Shown: positions 54,210 through 63,684, counted from the first letter of the stretch. The stretch: DNA of 64,000 nt from DATATJ01 sp963789075 (GCA_963789075.1 CAWBJQ010000003.1:124001-188000), one strand, 5' to 3'. Notes: generated from the sequence alone by a model not told the origin. Numbers and translations: made by a program.

Positions 54210-56921
54210 TTACCGATCGGCCGGCGCGCGGCGACGTAGCTCGTCGAAGAAGTTCAGCACCAGCACAACTGACTCGCTCCGCTTGTCGTCGGCACGAATC
54301 GCGGCGGCTCGGGTGTTCGTCATCGGCGGGTCCACCCACAGGACGCCTTGCGGAATGCGCATCCACAACTGCGGCTTTTCCGCCGCGAAGGTCTCGCCGT
54401 CGACCCGGTAGGGCACGCGCATCACGACCTCCTCGGATAGACCGTAAAACAGTCCGCCTGTCCGCCATTCGATCCATTCGGCGCCGTCGGTCGAGACCTG
54501 CCATCGGCCGCCGCGGATCGGGAACGGGCGGACGTACACCTCGTTCCGGCCCGACTCGTCGGACGTGTATGCGATCCATTTCCCGTCCGGAGAGAACCGT
54601 CCCGTGTCTTCCTCGGCTGGCGTGACGATCAACTCCTCCGCCGTTCCGACCTTCGCGAACCCGTTCGCAGCGAAGTCGATCGGCATGAGCATGAGATCCG
54701 ATCCGCTGCCCTGTCGCGCTTCTGTGAAAACGATGTACTTGCCCCCCGGATGCCAGTCCATCGGACTCTGGAGGTTCTTGCTGGTCGTCAACCGCTGCGG
54801 CTCGCCACCGCCGGATGCGCGCTGGACAAAGAGGTTGAACGTGCCCACGTCCGGTTGCCATGACGCATAGACAATGTGCGTTCCGTCAGGCGACCAGAGG
54901 CCGCCTCGATCGTTGTCGGCATAGAAGGTGAGGCGGGTGAGCCCATCTGACGCGATGTCGTACGACCAGATATCCGACTGCGCGCCGTCGCTGATGGTGA
55001 GCAGCAAGCGCCTGCCGTCGTGGGAGAATCGCGCTTCCTGGTATTCGGCCGACACGTTCCGCATCGGCTGCAGTTGACCCGATGGGTCCATCCACTGCAG
55101 GAGCCGCTTCGGATTGCGTGCCCGGCGATAGGCGAGCACGCCAGTGTCAGAGAACGCGTATTGCGCCGTCCCGCTGATGAGCGCCGTGGCGACGTCGTCC
55201 GCCACAGGCACCGCACGACCGTTGACCTGTAAGCGGTCCAGATCGAATGGCGCCGCAAAGAGCTTGCCTCCGTTGACGTAAAGGAGATGCCCGCTCGACG
55301 CGTACCGTCCGAAGATCGCCCCACGTTGGACGAGCGTGCGTGCGCCGCCCTTTTGCACGATCACCTGCCCCTCGTGGGCTGTGCCGGTGTTGCCGTGGGC
55401 CGTGAACAGAAATGTCTTGCCGCCGGGCAGGAACTGCGGCCAACGGTGCGTGGTCTCACCCGCCCTCTCGTCGAGCGTCGTTGCCGGCGAAGGTTCGCCG
55501 CCGGAGGACGACACGCGGTAAAGGGGACCATCGGGACGCGGCGCAAACACAATCGTGCCGTCCTGGCTCCAGGCGCCGCCCCGAGCTTCCTCCACGGGAC
55601 AGATGGGTGTGACCGTTCCGCCGCTCAAGGCGACCTTCAGCAAGCGGCCGTTGGCAAAGAATCCCACTGAACTTCCGTCCGGCGAGAAGAACGGTGCATA
55701 CGCCCCCTCGGTCCCGGCGAGTGGCGACGCCTCGAGCTGGTCCAAACGGCGAACGAAGAGTTGCCATCGGCCACCGGATGGTCCACGCGCGATGAAGACG
55801 AGCGATTTGCCGTCGGGCGAGAGCACGGCCGCCGGTCCCACCCAGTTGAGACCAACCCAGCCGACGCCCGCGATCGTTGTGTCTCCACCTGCATCGATGC
55901 CAAGGGTCAGCATCGGCTTGTCGGCCGTCGAAGGCGCTCGGACCCACAAGGGTCGCGCGGCGGCGAAGAGGATCGCGATCGCGACGAGCGCGGCACCAAG
56001 CAATCCGGCGTGGCCGTCCCACCAGGAACGACGGCCTGCCGTCCCCGATGCAGATGCCCGAACCGCGTCGCCCGAGGCGGACAAGAGAATGCGCGCTTCG
56101 CCAATGTCGCGCAGCCGCAGTCTTGGGTCTCGTTGGAGACACCGTTCGATCAGCGTGCGGACGGCGTGCGGCGTCGTGGCTGGTAGCGCCGAAAAATCCG
56201 GATCGCCCGTGAGGACGGACGCGATCGTGTCGCTCAGCGTTTCACCGTGGAATGGCCGGCGCCCGGTGATCATCTCGTAGAGCAACACGCCGAACGCCCA
56301 GATGTCTGCTCGCTTGTCGACGGGCTTGCCGCGCGCCTGTTCGGGGGCCATGTACGCGGCGGTGCCAAGAATCACGCCGCCCATCGTCTTCGGCGAAGAC
56401 GCAATCGTGGGAGAGTTGGATACGAGCGACGCACTCGGCGTCGCGAGTCCGGGGTCGAGCGCTTTGGCCAGGCCGAAGTCCAGCACCTTGACCGTGCCGT
56501 CCTCGCGCACCTTCACGTTCGCCGGTTTCAGGTCACGGTGCACGATGCCGGCGTCGTGAGCGGATTCGAGTGCCTCGGCGATCTGTTTCGCGATCGGCAG
56601 CGCCTCGTCGATCGGAATCGGCCCGCGCTCCAAACGCTTCGCGAGGTCCTCGCCTTCGACCAGTTCCATCACCAGCGCGTCGCCTTCGATGCCGTAGACC
56701 CGCGCAATGTTGGGATGATTGAGGGACGCGAGGACTTCCGCCTCGCGCTGAAAGCGCGCCAGCCGCTCGCGATCACAGGCGACGTCTGCGGCCAGAACTT
56801 TGAGTGCGACGTCGCGTTTCAGCCTCGAATCCCTGGCCCGATACACTTCGCCCACGCCACCGGCGCCGATCAGGGCGACGATTTCGTAGGACCCTAGACG
56901 CGTGCCTGGCACGAGGCTCAT
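54210..56921 (-). CDS. Serine/threonine protein kinase with C-terminal TolB/WD40-like propeller
   Basis: 903 residues, intact. Kinase in residues ~10-275: GAGGVGEVYRARD, HRDLKPANVKV at ~128, DFGLAK at ~148, TAAYMAPEQARGKPVDKRAD. One membrane helix at ~300-325 (LLGAALVAIAILFAAARPLW). The rest is a PD40-type propeller: repeats such as YAPFFSPDGSSVGFFANGRL, WSPDGTHIVYASW and GRFSPDGKWIAYTSDESGRN. This kinase-propeller architecture is widespread in Acidobacteriota. The propeller is expected in the periplasm as the sensor. Targets unknown. It converges on the kinase-TPR gene. Confidence 0.92.
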   Translation of the reverse strand: MSLVPGTRLGSYEIVALIGAGGVGEVYRARDSRLKRDVALKVLAADVACDRERLARFQREAEVLASLNHPNIARVYGIEGDALVMELVEGEDLAKRLERGPIPIDEALPIAKQIAEALESAHDAGIVHRDLKPANVKVREDGTVKVLDFGLAKALDPGLATPSASLVSNSPTIASSPKTMGGVILGTAAYMAPEQARGKPVDKRADIWAFGVLLYEMITGRRPFHGETLSDTIASVLTGDPDFSALPATTPHAVRTLIERCLQRDPRLRLRDIGEARILLSASGDAVRASASGTAGRRSWWDGHAGLLGAALVAIAILFAAARPLWVRAPSTADKPMLTLGIDAGGDTTIAGVGWVGLNWVGPAAVLSPDGKSLVFIARGPSGGRWQLFVRRLDQLEASPLAGTEGAYAPFFSPDGSSVGFFANGRLLKVALSGGTVTPICPVEEARGGAWSQDGTIVFAPRPDGPLYRVSSSGGEPSPATTLDERAGETTHRWPQFLPGGKTFLFTAHGNTGTAHEGQVIVQKGGARTLVQRGAIFGRYASSGHLLYVNGGKLFAAPFDLDRLQVNGRAVPVADDVATALISGTAQYAFSDTGVLAYRRARNPKRLLQWMDPSGQLQPMRNVSAEYQEARFSHDGRRLLLTISDGAQSDIWSYDIASDGLTRLTFYADNDRGGLWSPDGTHIVYASWQPDVGTFNLFVQRASGGGEPQRLTTSKNLQSPMDWHPGGKYIVFTEARQGSGSDLMLMPIDFAANGFAKVGTAEELIVTPAEEDTGRFSPDGKWIAYTSDESGRNEVYVRPFPIRGGRWQVSTDGAEWIEWRTGGLFYGLSEEVVMRVPYRVDGETFAAEKPQLWMRIPQGVLWVDPPMTNTRAAAIRADDKRSESVVLVLNFFDELRRRAPADR

Positions 56922-56989
56922 CGGCGAGTTGGCCGTATGTTACTTTCTCCGGCCGCAGCGTTGAAGGCGTGAGCGTGGCATAGCGGCAG

Positions 56990-58309
56990 TCAGCGCCAGC
57001 CGAGCGCCGGGGCGACGTACTTCAGGATGCTCTCGATCACGTGCGCGTTGTAGTCCACGCCGAGCGTGTTCGGCACGGTCAGCAGCAGCGTGTCGGCGGC
57101 GGCAATCGCTTCGTCCGCGGCGAGTTCCTTGACCAGCACGTCGGGTTCGGCCGCGTACGAGCGGCCGAAGATGGCGCGCATGTTGCGTCGATGTAAGCCG
57201 ACCTGATCGCGATCGCGCGCGTCGCGTCCAAAGTACGTACGGTCGCGGTCGTCGACGAGCGGGAAGATGCTGCGCGAGACCGACACGCGCGGCTCGCGCT
57301 GGTGTCCCGCTTCCTTCCACGCCTCGCGGTACGCCTCGATTTGCCGTCGCTGCTGGACGTGCAGCGGCTCGCCGCTCTCGTCGTCCTTGAGCGTCGAGCT
57401 CTGGAGGTTCATGCCGAGCTTCGCCGCCCACCGCGACGTCGCGTTCGAGCCGGAGCCCCACCAGATGCGATCGCGCAAGCCCTCCGAATGCGGCTCGACG
57501 CGAAGCAGCCCGGGCGGATTGGGGAACATCGGCCGCGGATTCGGCTTCGCGAACCCGTCCCCTTTGAGCACGTCGAGGAACATCTCCGCATGGCGGCGCG
57601 CCATGTCGGCATCGCTCTCGCCCGCTGCGGGCGCGTAGCCGAAGTAGCGCCACCCGTCGATCACCTGCTCCGGCGAGCCCCGGCTGATCCCGAGCTGCAG
57701 CCGGCCGCCCGCGATGAGGTCGGCGGCGCCCGCGTCCTCAGCCATGTACAGCGGATTCTCGTAGCGCATGTCGATCACGGCCGTCCCGATCTCGATCGTG
57801 CGCGTCCGCGCGCCGATGGCGGCAAGCAGCGGAAAGGGCGAGCCGAGCTGCCGCGCGAAATGGTGGACGCGGAAGTACGCGCCGTCAGCGCCCAACTCCT
57901 CGGCGGCGACGGCGAGCTCGATGGAGGGCGTGTAACCGAAGTGGCGCCAGCCGTCGATCACCTGCTCCGGCGAGCCTCGGCTGATCCCGAGTTGCAGCCG
58001 GCCGCCCGCAATGATGTCCGCCGCGCCCGCGTCCTCAGCCATGTACAGCGGATTCTCGTAGCGCATGTCGATGACCGCCGTCCCAATCTCGATCTTGCGC
58101 GTTCGCGCGCCGATGGCTGCCAGCAGCGGAAACGGCGAGCTGAGTTGGCGCGCGAAATGGTGCACGCGGAAGTACGCGCCGTCGAGGCCCAACTCCTCGG
58201 CGGCGACGGCGAGCTCGATCGACTGGAGCAGCGAATCGGTCGCGGAGCGTACTCGAGAACCGTACGAGTCACTCCAATGCCCGAACGACAGGAACCCAAT
58301 CTTCTTCAA
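56990..58309 (-). CDS. LLM-class flavin-dependent oxidoreductase with a 99-residue internal tandem duplication
   Basis: Luciferase-like monooxygenase fold. The protein starts MKKIGFLSFGHWSDSYGSRV; the C-terminal half (LRDRIWWGSGSNATSRWAAK, GMNLQSSTL, ADTLLLTVPNTLGVDYNAHV) is typical of the F420/FMN-dependent LLM group. The segment SIELAVAAEELG...DGWRHFGYTP (residues 30-128) is followed by a second copy (129-227, ending FGYAP). Total length is 439 residues; without one copy it is 340, the usual family size. The copies differ at only about six residues. The repeated part is the beta/alpha units that hold much of the flavin site, so the barrel may be disturbed. Confidence 0.87.
   Translation of the reverse strand: MKKIGFLSFGHWSDSYGSRVRSATDSLLQSIELAVAAEELGLDGAYFRVHHFARQLSSPFPLLAAIGARTRKIEIGTAVIDMRYENPLYMAEDAGAADIIAGGRLQLGISRGSPEQVIDGWRHFGYTPSIELAVAAEELGADGAYFRVHHFARQLGSPFPLLAAIGARTRTIEIGTAVIDMRYENPLYMAEDAGAADLIAGGRLQLGISRGSPEQVIDGWRYFGYAPAAGESDADMARRHAEMFLDVLKGDGFAKPNPRPMFPNPPGLLRVEPHSEGLRDRIWWGSGSNATSRWAAKLGMNLQSSTLKDDESGEPLHVQQRRQIEAYREAWKEAGHQREPRVSVSRSIFPLVDDRDRTYFGRDARDRDQVGLHRRNMRAIFGRSYAAEPDVLVKELAADEAIAAADTLLLTVPNTLGVDYNAHVIESILKYVAPALGWR
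57629..58222 (-). repeat. 297-bp tandem direct repeat within the LLM oxidoreductase gene
   Basis: Copy 1 is 57926-58222 and copy 2 is 57629-57925, in frame, period 99 codons. Protein copies are almost identical, while the DNA shows many third-position differences (for example gagttgcagc versus gagctgcagc). This argues against a simple assembly stutter, which would be identical. Confidence 0.85.
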
Positions 58310-58426
58310 GGCTGCACTCCATCAGAGACGGCTCGTCAGCTCCTCACGCGTGGAGAACGCGGACGCGAAAAGCGGCGAGACGGCGATGATTTAGGAGGGC
58401 GGGTGGAGGCCCGCCCTTCAGAGTCG

Positions 58427-58891
58427 TCAGGCCTTGTCGTACACCGCAGTCGTGCTGATTTTCTGACCCTGCGCGTTCGTGCCGCTTGTCGTGACGGTGC
58501 GGCTTTTGCCGTTGGCCGCCACGACAATGCGGCCGGTCGTCGTCACCTTGCCGTCCTTTTTCTGCGTGAGCGTCATCGTGTGGGCGTTCACTGTCTTGTA
58601 CGAGCGCATGTCGGACGCCGGGTCGCCGGTCACCGGATAGTCCTTGCCGTCGAACTTGCCAGTCCACTCATTTCGGGTCGGCTTGCCGGCCCCGTCGACG
58701 CCGACAACCGTCACCTTCACGCTCTCGCCCGCCATCTCGTAGACGACCGATGTGTTTTTCGGCGCGCCAGGGCTGAACTTCGACTTGGCCTCGTTCAGCT
58801 TCCAGGTGCCCATCTGAGGATCGGCGGCGACCGCCGCTGTCACGCCCGCGAGACACATCACCAGCGCCGTGAGCACGACATTTCGTTTCAT
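58427..58891 (-). CDS. Exported lipocalin-like beta-barrel protein, second copy
   Basis: 154 residues from the ATG at 58891, with an AAGGAG site before it. Signal peptide MKRNVVLTALVMCLAGVTAA, cleavage near AVAAD. The mature start PQMGTWKLNEAKSKFSPGAP parallels FSGTWTMDEARSES of the protein at 50920. Strands include VKVTVVGVDGAGKPTRNEWT, MTLTQKKDGKVTTTGRIVVA and SRTVTTSGTNAQGQK. Likely a small periplasmic barrel; ligand unknown. It follows the LLM gene's start by ~120 bp on the same strand and may be its own unit. Confidence 0.78.
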   Translation of the reverse strand: MKRNVVLTALVMCLAGVTAAVAADPQMGTWKLNEAKSKFSPGAPKNTSVVYEMAGESVKVTVVGVDGAGKPTRNEWTGKFDGKDYPVTGDPASDMRSYKTVNAHTMTLTQKKDGKVTTTGRIVVAANGKSRTVTTSGTNAQGQKISTTAVYDKA

Positions 58892-59049
58892 ATCCGCTCC
58901 TTTCGAAAGAGACGACACGAGCTGAACAGCACATCCTAATACCGGGTCCACACAGCGACAACGCAAATCGGACCGTAAGATCGCCAGACGGGCCCGATTG
59001 CGCCGATGCCCCTACGTCGAGCGAGATACACTTTCCGCCGGAGGCTCTG

Positions 59050-59903
59050 ATGCAACGACCCTTGACGCGTGGCATTCCTGGATCGCTGGTCCTGATCGCC
59101 CTGCTCGCGCCCGGCACGATTTCGATGCGTGCCGCTTCGGCTCCCGCCAGCGCGAAGACCGACCGCGTCCTGATGGAAGAAATGACGATGACCGAGGTGC
59201 GCGCGGCGATCGCTGCCGGAAAGACCACGGTATTGATTTTCAACGGCAGCACCGAGCAGACAGGGCCGCACGTGGTGCTGGGAAAGCACAACTTCAAGGC
59301 CCGCTATCTAGGCCAGCGGATCGCGCGTGAGCTCGGCAACGCCTGGTCGCGCCGGTGATGCCGTTCGCGCCGACGGCGGCGGAGCTGATGAAATTTCCCG
59401 GCACCATCGACCTGTCGCCCGAGACGTTCAGCAAGGTCAACGAAGAGGTCGCGGCCAGCCTCGTGAAGGCCGGCTTCAAGTACGTGATTCTGATGGGCGA
59501 CCATGGAGGGAACCAGGATCCGCTCAAGGAGCTGGCGCCCAGGCTCGATGCGCGGTACCGCCCGCAAGGAGTGCGCGTCCTGTTCTCGGGCGATGAGTAC
59601 GCGAAAGCCGACGCCGAAATCGAGGCGTATCTGAACGCGCACGGCTTCCCGCCGAGCAATCACGGCGGCGTCGCGGATACCTCGGAGCTCTGGGCGGTCG
59701 GCGCCGCCTACGTGCGGCCGGACAAGATCGCGATGGGCGACCCGGTGAACCGCGAGGGCGGCAACGCGGCGATCGGTCCCACCGGCGTGGAGGGCGACCC
59801 GCGACGTTCGTCGCCGGCGCTCGGGAAGATCTTCGACGACATCAAGGTGAAGGACGGCGTCGCCGAGATTCGACGGCTGATTGCAGGGGCATCGACGCAT
59901 TAG
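59050..59903 (+). CDS. Exported creatininase-family protein (one apparent frameshift)
   Basis: Signal-like N-terminus (RGIPGSLVLIALLAPGTISM). The first frame carries FNGSTEQTGPHVVLGKHNFK and ends near 59358; one base seems missing near 59340. The next frame continues as LVAPVMPFAPTAAELMKFPG, then ILMGDHGGNQDPLKELAPR and the C-terminus at 59903. Corrected length ~284. Creatininase-type amidohydrolases bind two metals through EQHGPH, an Asp and NGHGGN. Here the first His is Thr (EQTGPH) and the Asp region is LGKHN. This matches a branch with altered ligands, so ordinary creatininase activity is doubtful. Confidence 0.8.
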
Positions 59904-59919
59904 ACAGATGAAAGCGGCC

Positions 59920-59934
59920 ATCGGCAAGGCCGAT
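59920..59934 (+). terminator. Short hairpin after the creatininase-like gene
   Basis: ATCGGC-aag-GCCGAT followed by tcttgg, 16 bp after the stop codon. The stem is perfect but only 6 bp and the T-tract is poor, so this is a weak terminator candidate. Confidence 0.3.
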
Positions 59935-60002
59935 TCTTGGCGGTAGACTAGCGCGTTGCGCCAGCTCGCCGATCGCGGCGCGGACTCAGACGCGGGGGCT
60001 GC

Positions 60003-62354
60003 ATGGATCGCCGGGTGAATCGTCGCCACTTTCTCAAAGCCGCCACGGCTGCCTCGGGGGCCTTGGCCTATGCCGGCACGCTGGCTGATCCGATCGCGCG
60101 TGCGTCCGGCACCGGTGCGTCGACGAAGATCACCGATCGCGGCTTCACGCCGATCGCGGATTACCCGATCCAGCCGAAACACTTCTCCGACGTCGCGCTC
60201 ACGGACACGTTCTGGAAGCCGAAGGTCGCGACGAATGCGTCGGTGACGATTCCGTTCGAGGCGCAGAAGCTGGCCGCGACGCCGGCGCGGACTCACCGGC
60301 AACGTGCTCGAGGCGGCGATCTATCGCTGAAGACGCACCCCGATCCGGCGCTGCAGGCGCAGGTCGATGCGGCGCGTTGCGGCGGCGGCCGCGCGGGTCG
60401 CGCCGGTCGCGACGGCAACAACGGCTTCGAGGTCGCCGTCACCTGTACATCACCACCGGCAAGCGCGAGCTGCTCGATCGCGCGATCGGGATCGCCGGTG
60501 CGTTGTACGAGGACTTCAGCCTGAACGACCCGCCGTTCTCGGGCGGCGAGCGCGACGCGATCAACTGCCTGCAGCTCTACCGCGCCACGCACGACAAGAA
60601 GCATCTCGACCTGGCGAAGCACTATCTCGACATTCGCGGCCTCGAGAATTCCGTGAATCGGAGCCGGCACAATCAGTCGTACAAGCCGGTGCTCGAGCAG
60701 AGCGAAGCGGTCGGCCACGCCGTGAATTGCGTGACGCTGATGGTCTCGCTGGCCGACGTCGGGACGTGCTGACCGGACTGCCTGCATATTTCGACGCCGC
60801 CGAGCGCATGTGGACCGACGCGGTGACACGGAAGATGTACGTCACGGGCGGCGTCGGCTCGACGGGCAACGAAGGCTTCGGCGAGCCGTACGCGCTGCCG
60901 AACATCTCCGCCTACTCCGAGACGTGCGCGGTGCTGATGTTCATGACGTTGAACCACCGGCTGTTCCTCGCGACCGGCGACGCCAAGTACATCGACGTGA
61001 TGGAGCGCGGGATGTACAACAACGCGATCGACGGCGTGTCGGCGTCGGGCGATCGGTTCTTCTACGTCAACCGGCTCGCGAGCGCCGGCGACGGACGCGA
61101 CGTGCGCTGGCAGCGCGCGTCGCTCGAGTGCTGTCCGCCGAATCTCGTCCGCTTCCTCGCGTCGATGCCGGGATTCATCTACGCGCAGGATTCGCACGGC
61201 GCCGTTTACGTCAACCTCTACGTCTCCAGTGCCGCGTCCTTCACGATCGGCGGGCAAGACGCTCAGGCTGTCGGTCGACAGCGAGATGCCGTGGGGTGGC
61301 ACGATCCACGATCACGTTGGCGACGGGCGGCGATGCGCGCGGCACGATCAAGCTACGCGTTCCCGGGTGGGCCCGCGAATCATCCCGCGCCCGGCTGGTC
61401 TCTACGCTACGCGGACAAGCGGATCGACAGACGATGGTGTCGGTCAACGGGGTGCGAGTGGCGGCGGTGCCGGACAAAGACGGCTACGTCACGCTCGACC
61501 GCGTCTGGAAGAACGGCGACATCGTCGGCGTCGAGTTCCCGGTGGACATTCGGAAGGTCGATCGCGGATCCGCGAGTGAAGCGCAAGCGTCGGCCGCATC
61601 GCGATCGAGCGCGGACCGATCGTCTACTGCGCGGAGTGGCCGGAGGCCGAGAGCGGGCGGGTGCTCGATGTCGTATTCGACACGCCTCGCGAGACGCGCG
61701 CGCCGGTCGACGGGCTCACGGCGGCGCGACGCTCGTTCAGATGCGGGCGCGGCGCATGGCGATCCGAGCGGCGCGTCGACAGCCCGTCACGCTCATTCCG
61801 TATCACCTGTGGGCGAATCGCGGCGCCGGCGAGATGACCGTGTGGCTGCCGACGCGCGAGTACATCGTCGGCGACATCGGGCCTGCCGGCGGTGTGATTT
61901 TCTACGTCAACCCGAACCACGCGGCCGACGGGTTGGCGCTATCTCGAGGCGGCGCCGGTCGATCAGAGCGCCGGCGCGAAATGGGGTTGCTTCCGTGCGG
62001 CGATCGCCGGCGCGCGCGGCACGGCGGTCGGCACCGGGCGGCAGAACACGCCGACATGATCGCGAGCTGCAGTGATGCGGAGACTGCCGCGGCGCTCTGC
62101 GCCAACTACAAGCTCAACGGCGTCGGCGGATGGTTTCTGCCGTCGCGCGACGAGCTCGCGTTGATGTACAAGCGCCTGGCGGCAGCCGGCCTTGGCCATT
62201 TCGGAGGCGCGGCGTCGCCGACAACGTCAGCTACTGGTCGTCGACGCAGAACGACGCCGACATGGCGACTCACATCGATTTCGCCGACAACGGACGTCAG
62301 CACGACGACGACAAGGATTTCCCGAGGCGCGTGCGCGCGGTTCGGGCGTTCTGA
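60003..62354 (+). CDS. GH127-type beta-L-arabinofuranosidase fused to a C-terminal DUF1566 (Lcl) domain; many frameshifts
   Basis: The N-terminus (MDRRVNRRHFLKAATAASGA) has a twin-arginine-type signal, so it is exported folded. GH127 (DUF1680) segments follow in successive frames: HFSDVALTDTFWKPKVATNA, LYITTGKRELLDRAIGIAGA, YVTGGVGSTGNEGFGEPYAL, and SLECCPPNLVRFLASMPGFI, which holds the Cys of the GH127 catalytic centre. After ~61860 comes VGDIGPAGGVIFYVNP, then LNGVGGWFLPSRDELALMYK, NVSYWSSTQNDADM and RRVRAVRAF: a full DUF1566 domain ending at the TGA at 62352-62354. At least seven frame changes occur (e.g. near 60285, 60325, 60372, 60773, 61255, 61310, 61570, 61740). It is a decayed gene or a badly sequenced one. 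Confidence 0.75.
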
Positions 62355-62594
62355 CGCTGGTTTGAGCCCGCCGCCACGTTCGATCGCAAGCCGACTGAGA
62401 CGAAGTACGCGCCGCCGCGGTGCGGTGGTGAAGCGTTGAATGTGCGCCGGTCGGCAGCGGCGATACAATGGCAAGCGGGCAACGGCTGCTTCGCGTCATG
62501 GCCGCGTGACACATGGAGTGACACGGCATTCGTCTGAAGGAGCTGGCCCATAGGGAGATCGCGCGATTGCGCCAGAAGACGAGGGCTGCATAGG

Positions 62595-62624
62595 GAGCGT
62601 TCAAATCGAAAATCGCGAACGCTC
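62595..62624. terminator. Perfect 8-bp hairpin
   Basis: GAGCGTTC (62595-62602) pairs with GAACGCTC (62617-62624) around a 14-base AT-rich loop. It lies ~240 bp after the GH127 fusion gene and 35 bp before the tRNA fragment. It may be a terminator or, given the context, part of a mobile-element end. Confidence 0.35.
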
Positions 62625-62658
62625 AAATTGCACGAATTCTGGCGAGTGTTTCAAACGC

Positions 62659-62698
62659 GGAGGGATGGCCGAGTGGTCGATGGCGGTGGTCTTGAAAA
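62659..62698 (+). pseudogene. tRNA-Ser (UGA anticodon) 5'-half fragment
   Basis: The sequence follows a bacterial tRNA-Ser from the acceptor 5' strand (ggaggga), through tg, the D arm (gcc-gagtggtcgat-ggc) and the anticodon stem 5' strand, to the loop cttgaaa, which gives anticodon UGA. Directly after the loop the match stops: the anticodon stem cannot close, and no variable arm, T arm or 3' acceptor strand follows. The break at the anticodon loop is where some integrases recombine, so this may be a scar of integration, excision or rearrangement. An assembly error is the alternative. Confidence 0.55.
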
Positions 62699-62814
62699 AC
62701 GGATCGGGCCAATTGTCGAATTCCCGAAATTGCCTGTAAAGTTCGCACCCCACGCCAGATAGGGCTCGCTGATCGAATCGTGTCCCGTGGCGTCCTGCCC
62801 GTCCCGTGCTGTCC

Positions 62815-62888
62815 CGACCGCTACACTGCCGGTGACACAGAGCTCGACCGCTACACTGCCGGTGACACAGAACCCTCCGGTAACGCAG
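62815..62888. repeat. Tandem repeat with 30-bp period (2.5 copies)
   Basis: A 27-base unit beginning cgaccgctacactgcc occurs at 62815-62841 and 62845-62871 without mismatch; a third, partial and diverged copy (ctccggtaacgcag) follows to ~62888. Read on the minus strand the units begin TGTGTCACCGG. Repeated short units of this kind are found at the ends of some insertion sequences (IS21-type); that link is inference. It ends just before the truncated epimerase reading frame. Confidence 0.6.
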
Positions 62889-62892
62889 CTGA

Positions 62893-63684
62893 GTGAGCCT
62901 CGTCGGCCATCCTCATTCCCGCGCCGAGTCAGGTGAACTCGTGGGTCTCAAATACGATCGCAAGGTCTGGCAGGACATGTGGCCGCGGATCATGAGCAAT
63001 ACCATCGAAGCCTGCAAGCGCGCCGGCGCCAAGCTGATCTTCTTCGACAACGTGTACATGTACGGCAAGGTGAGCGGGCCAATGACCGAGGAGACGCCGT
63101 TCAATCCGTGCAGCAAGAAAGGGGAAATCCGCGCGAAGATCGCTACGATGCTGATCAACGAGTGGAAGTCGGGTGCGCTCGCCGCGATGATCGCCCGATC
63201 CGCCGACTTCTACGGCCCAGACACGCAGAACGCCGTTCCGAATCTTCTCGTCTTTCAGCCTTTCGCCCGGAAGCGCAAAGCGTCATGGCTCGTGAATGAT
63301 GCCGTTCCGCACTCCTTTACCTACACGCCGGATGCCGCGCAAAGCCTGGTGCAGCTGGCCGAGCGGCCAAACGCCTGGAATCAGACGTGGCATGTCCCCA
63401 CCACACCCAATCCGCTCACAGGGAAAGAATTCGTCGCGCTGGCGGCGAAGGAATTCGGCGTCGTGCCACGCCATCGCGTGTTGAGCCGGCCGATGCTCCG
63501 GATTGCCGGCTGGTTCGATCCGCTTGTCGCCGAATCCTACGAGATGCTGTACCAGAGCGATCGGCCGTATCTCTTCGATTCCAGCAAGTTCGCCAGAGAG
63601 TTCGGCTTCGCCGGTACGCTGTACGCCGACGCTACTGCGTCAATCGTTACCAACAGGCTCTCATCGATCGCTCACCCGCGGTGA
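62893..63684 (+). pseudogene. NAD-dependent epimerase/dehydratase, 5'-truncated
   Basis: From ~62941 the translation is family-like: VGLKYDRKVWQDMWPRIMSN, LIFFDNVYMYGKVSGPMTEE (Tyr active-site region), NPCSKKGEIRAKIATMLI (YxxxK-type Lys region), then WHVPTTPNPLTGKEFVALAA and a complete C-terminus. The expected first ~60-70 residues, with the GxxGxxG NAD-binding motif, are missing. In their place are ~16 codons of unrelated sequence next to the tandem repeat. Without the Rossmann start the protein should not bind NAD, so I call it a broken gene. The truncation coincides with the tRNA/repeat junction. Confidence 0.72.

Larger units (their letters stand above)
62355..62892. other. Non-coding junction region (~540 bp)
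   Basis: No supported protein gene. It holds, in order, a hairpin (62595-62624), the 5' half of a tRNA-Ser gene (62659-62698), a C/G-rich tract (62775-62815) and a tandem repeat (62815-62888) that abuts a 5'-truncated epimerase gene. Confidence 0.6.

Noticed and set aside
57302..58939. 545-codon plus-strand open frame with internal repeats
   Set aside because: Its repeats simply mirror the tandem duplication in the LLM oxidoreductase gene on the other strand.
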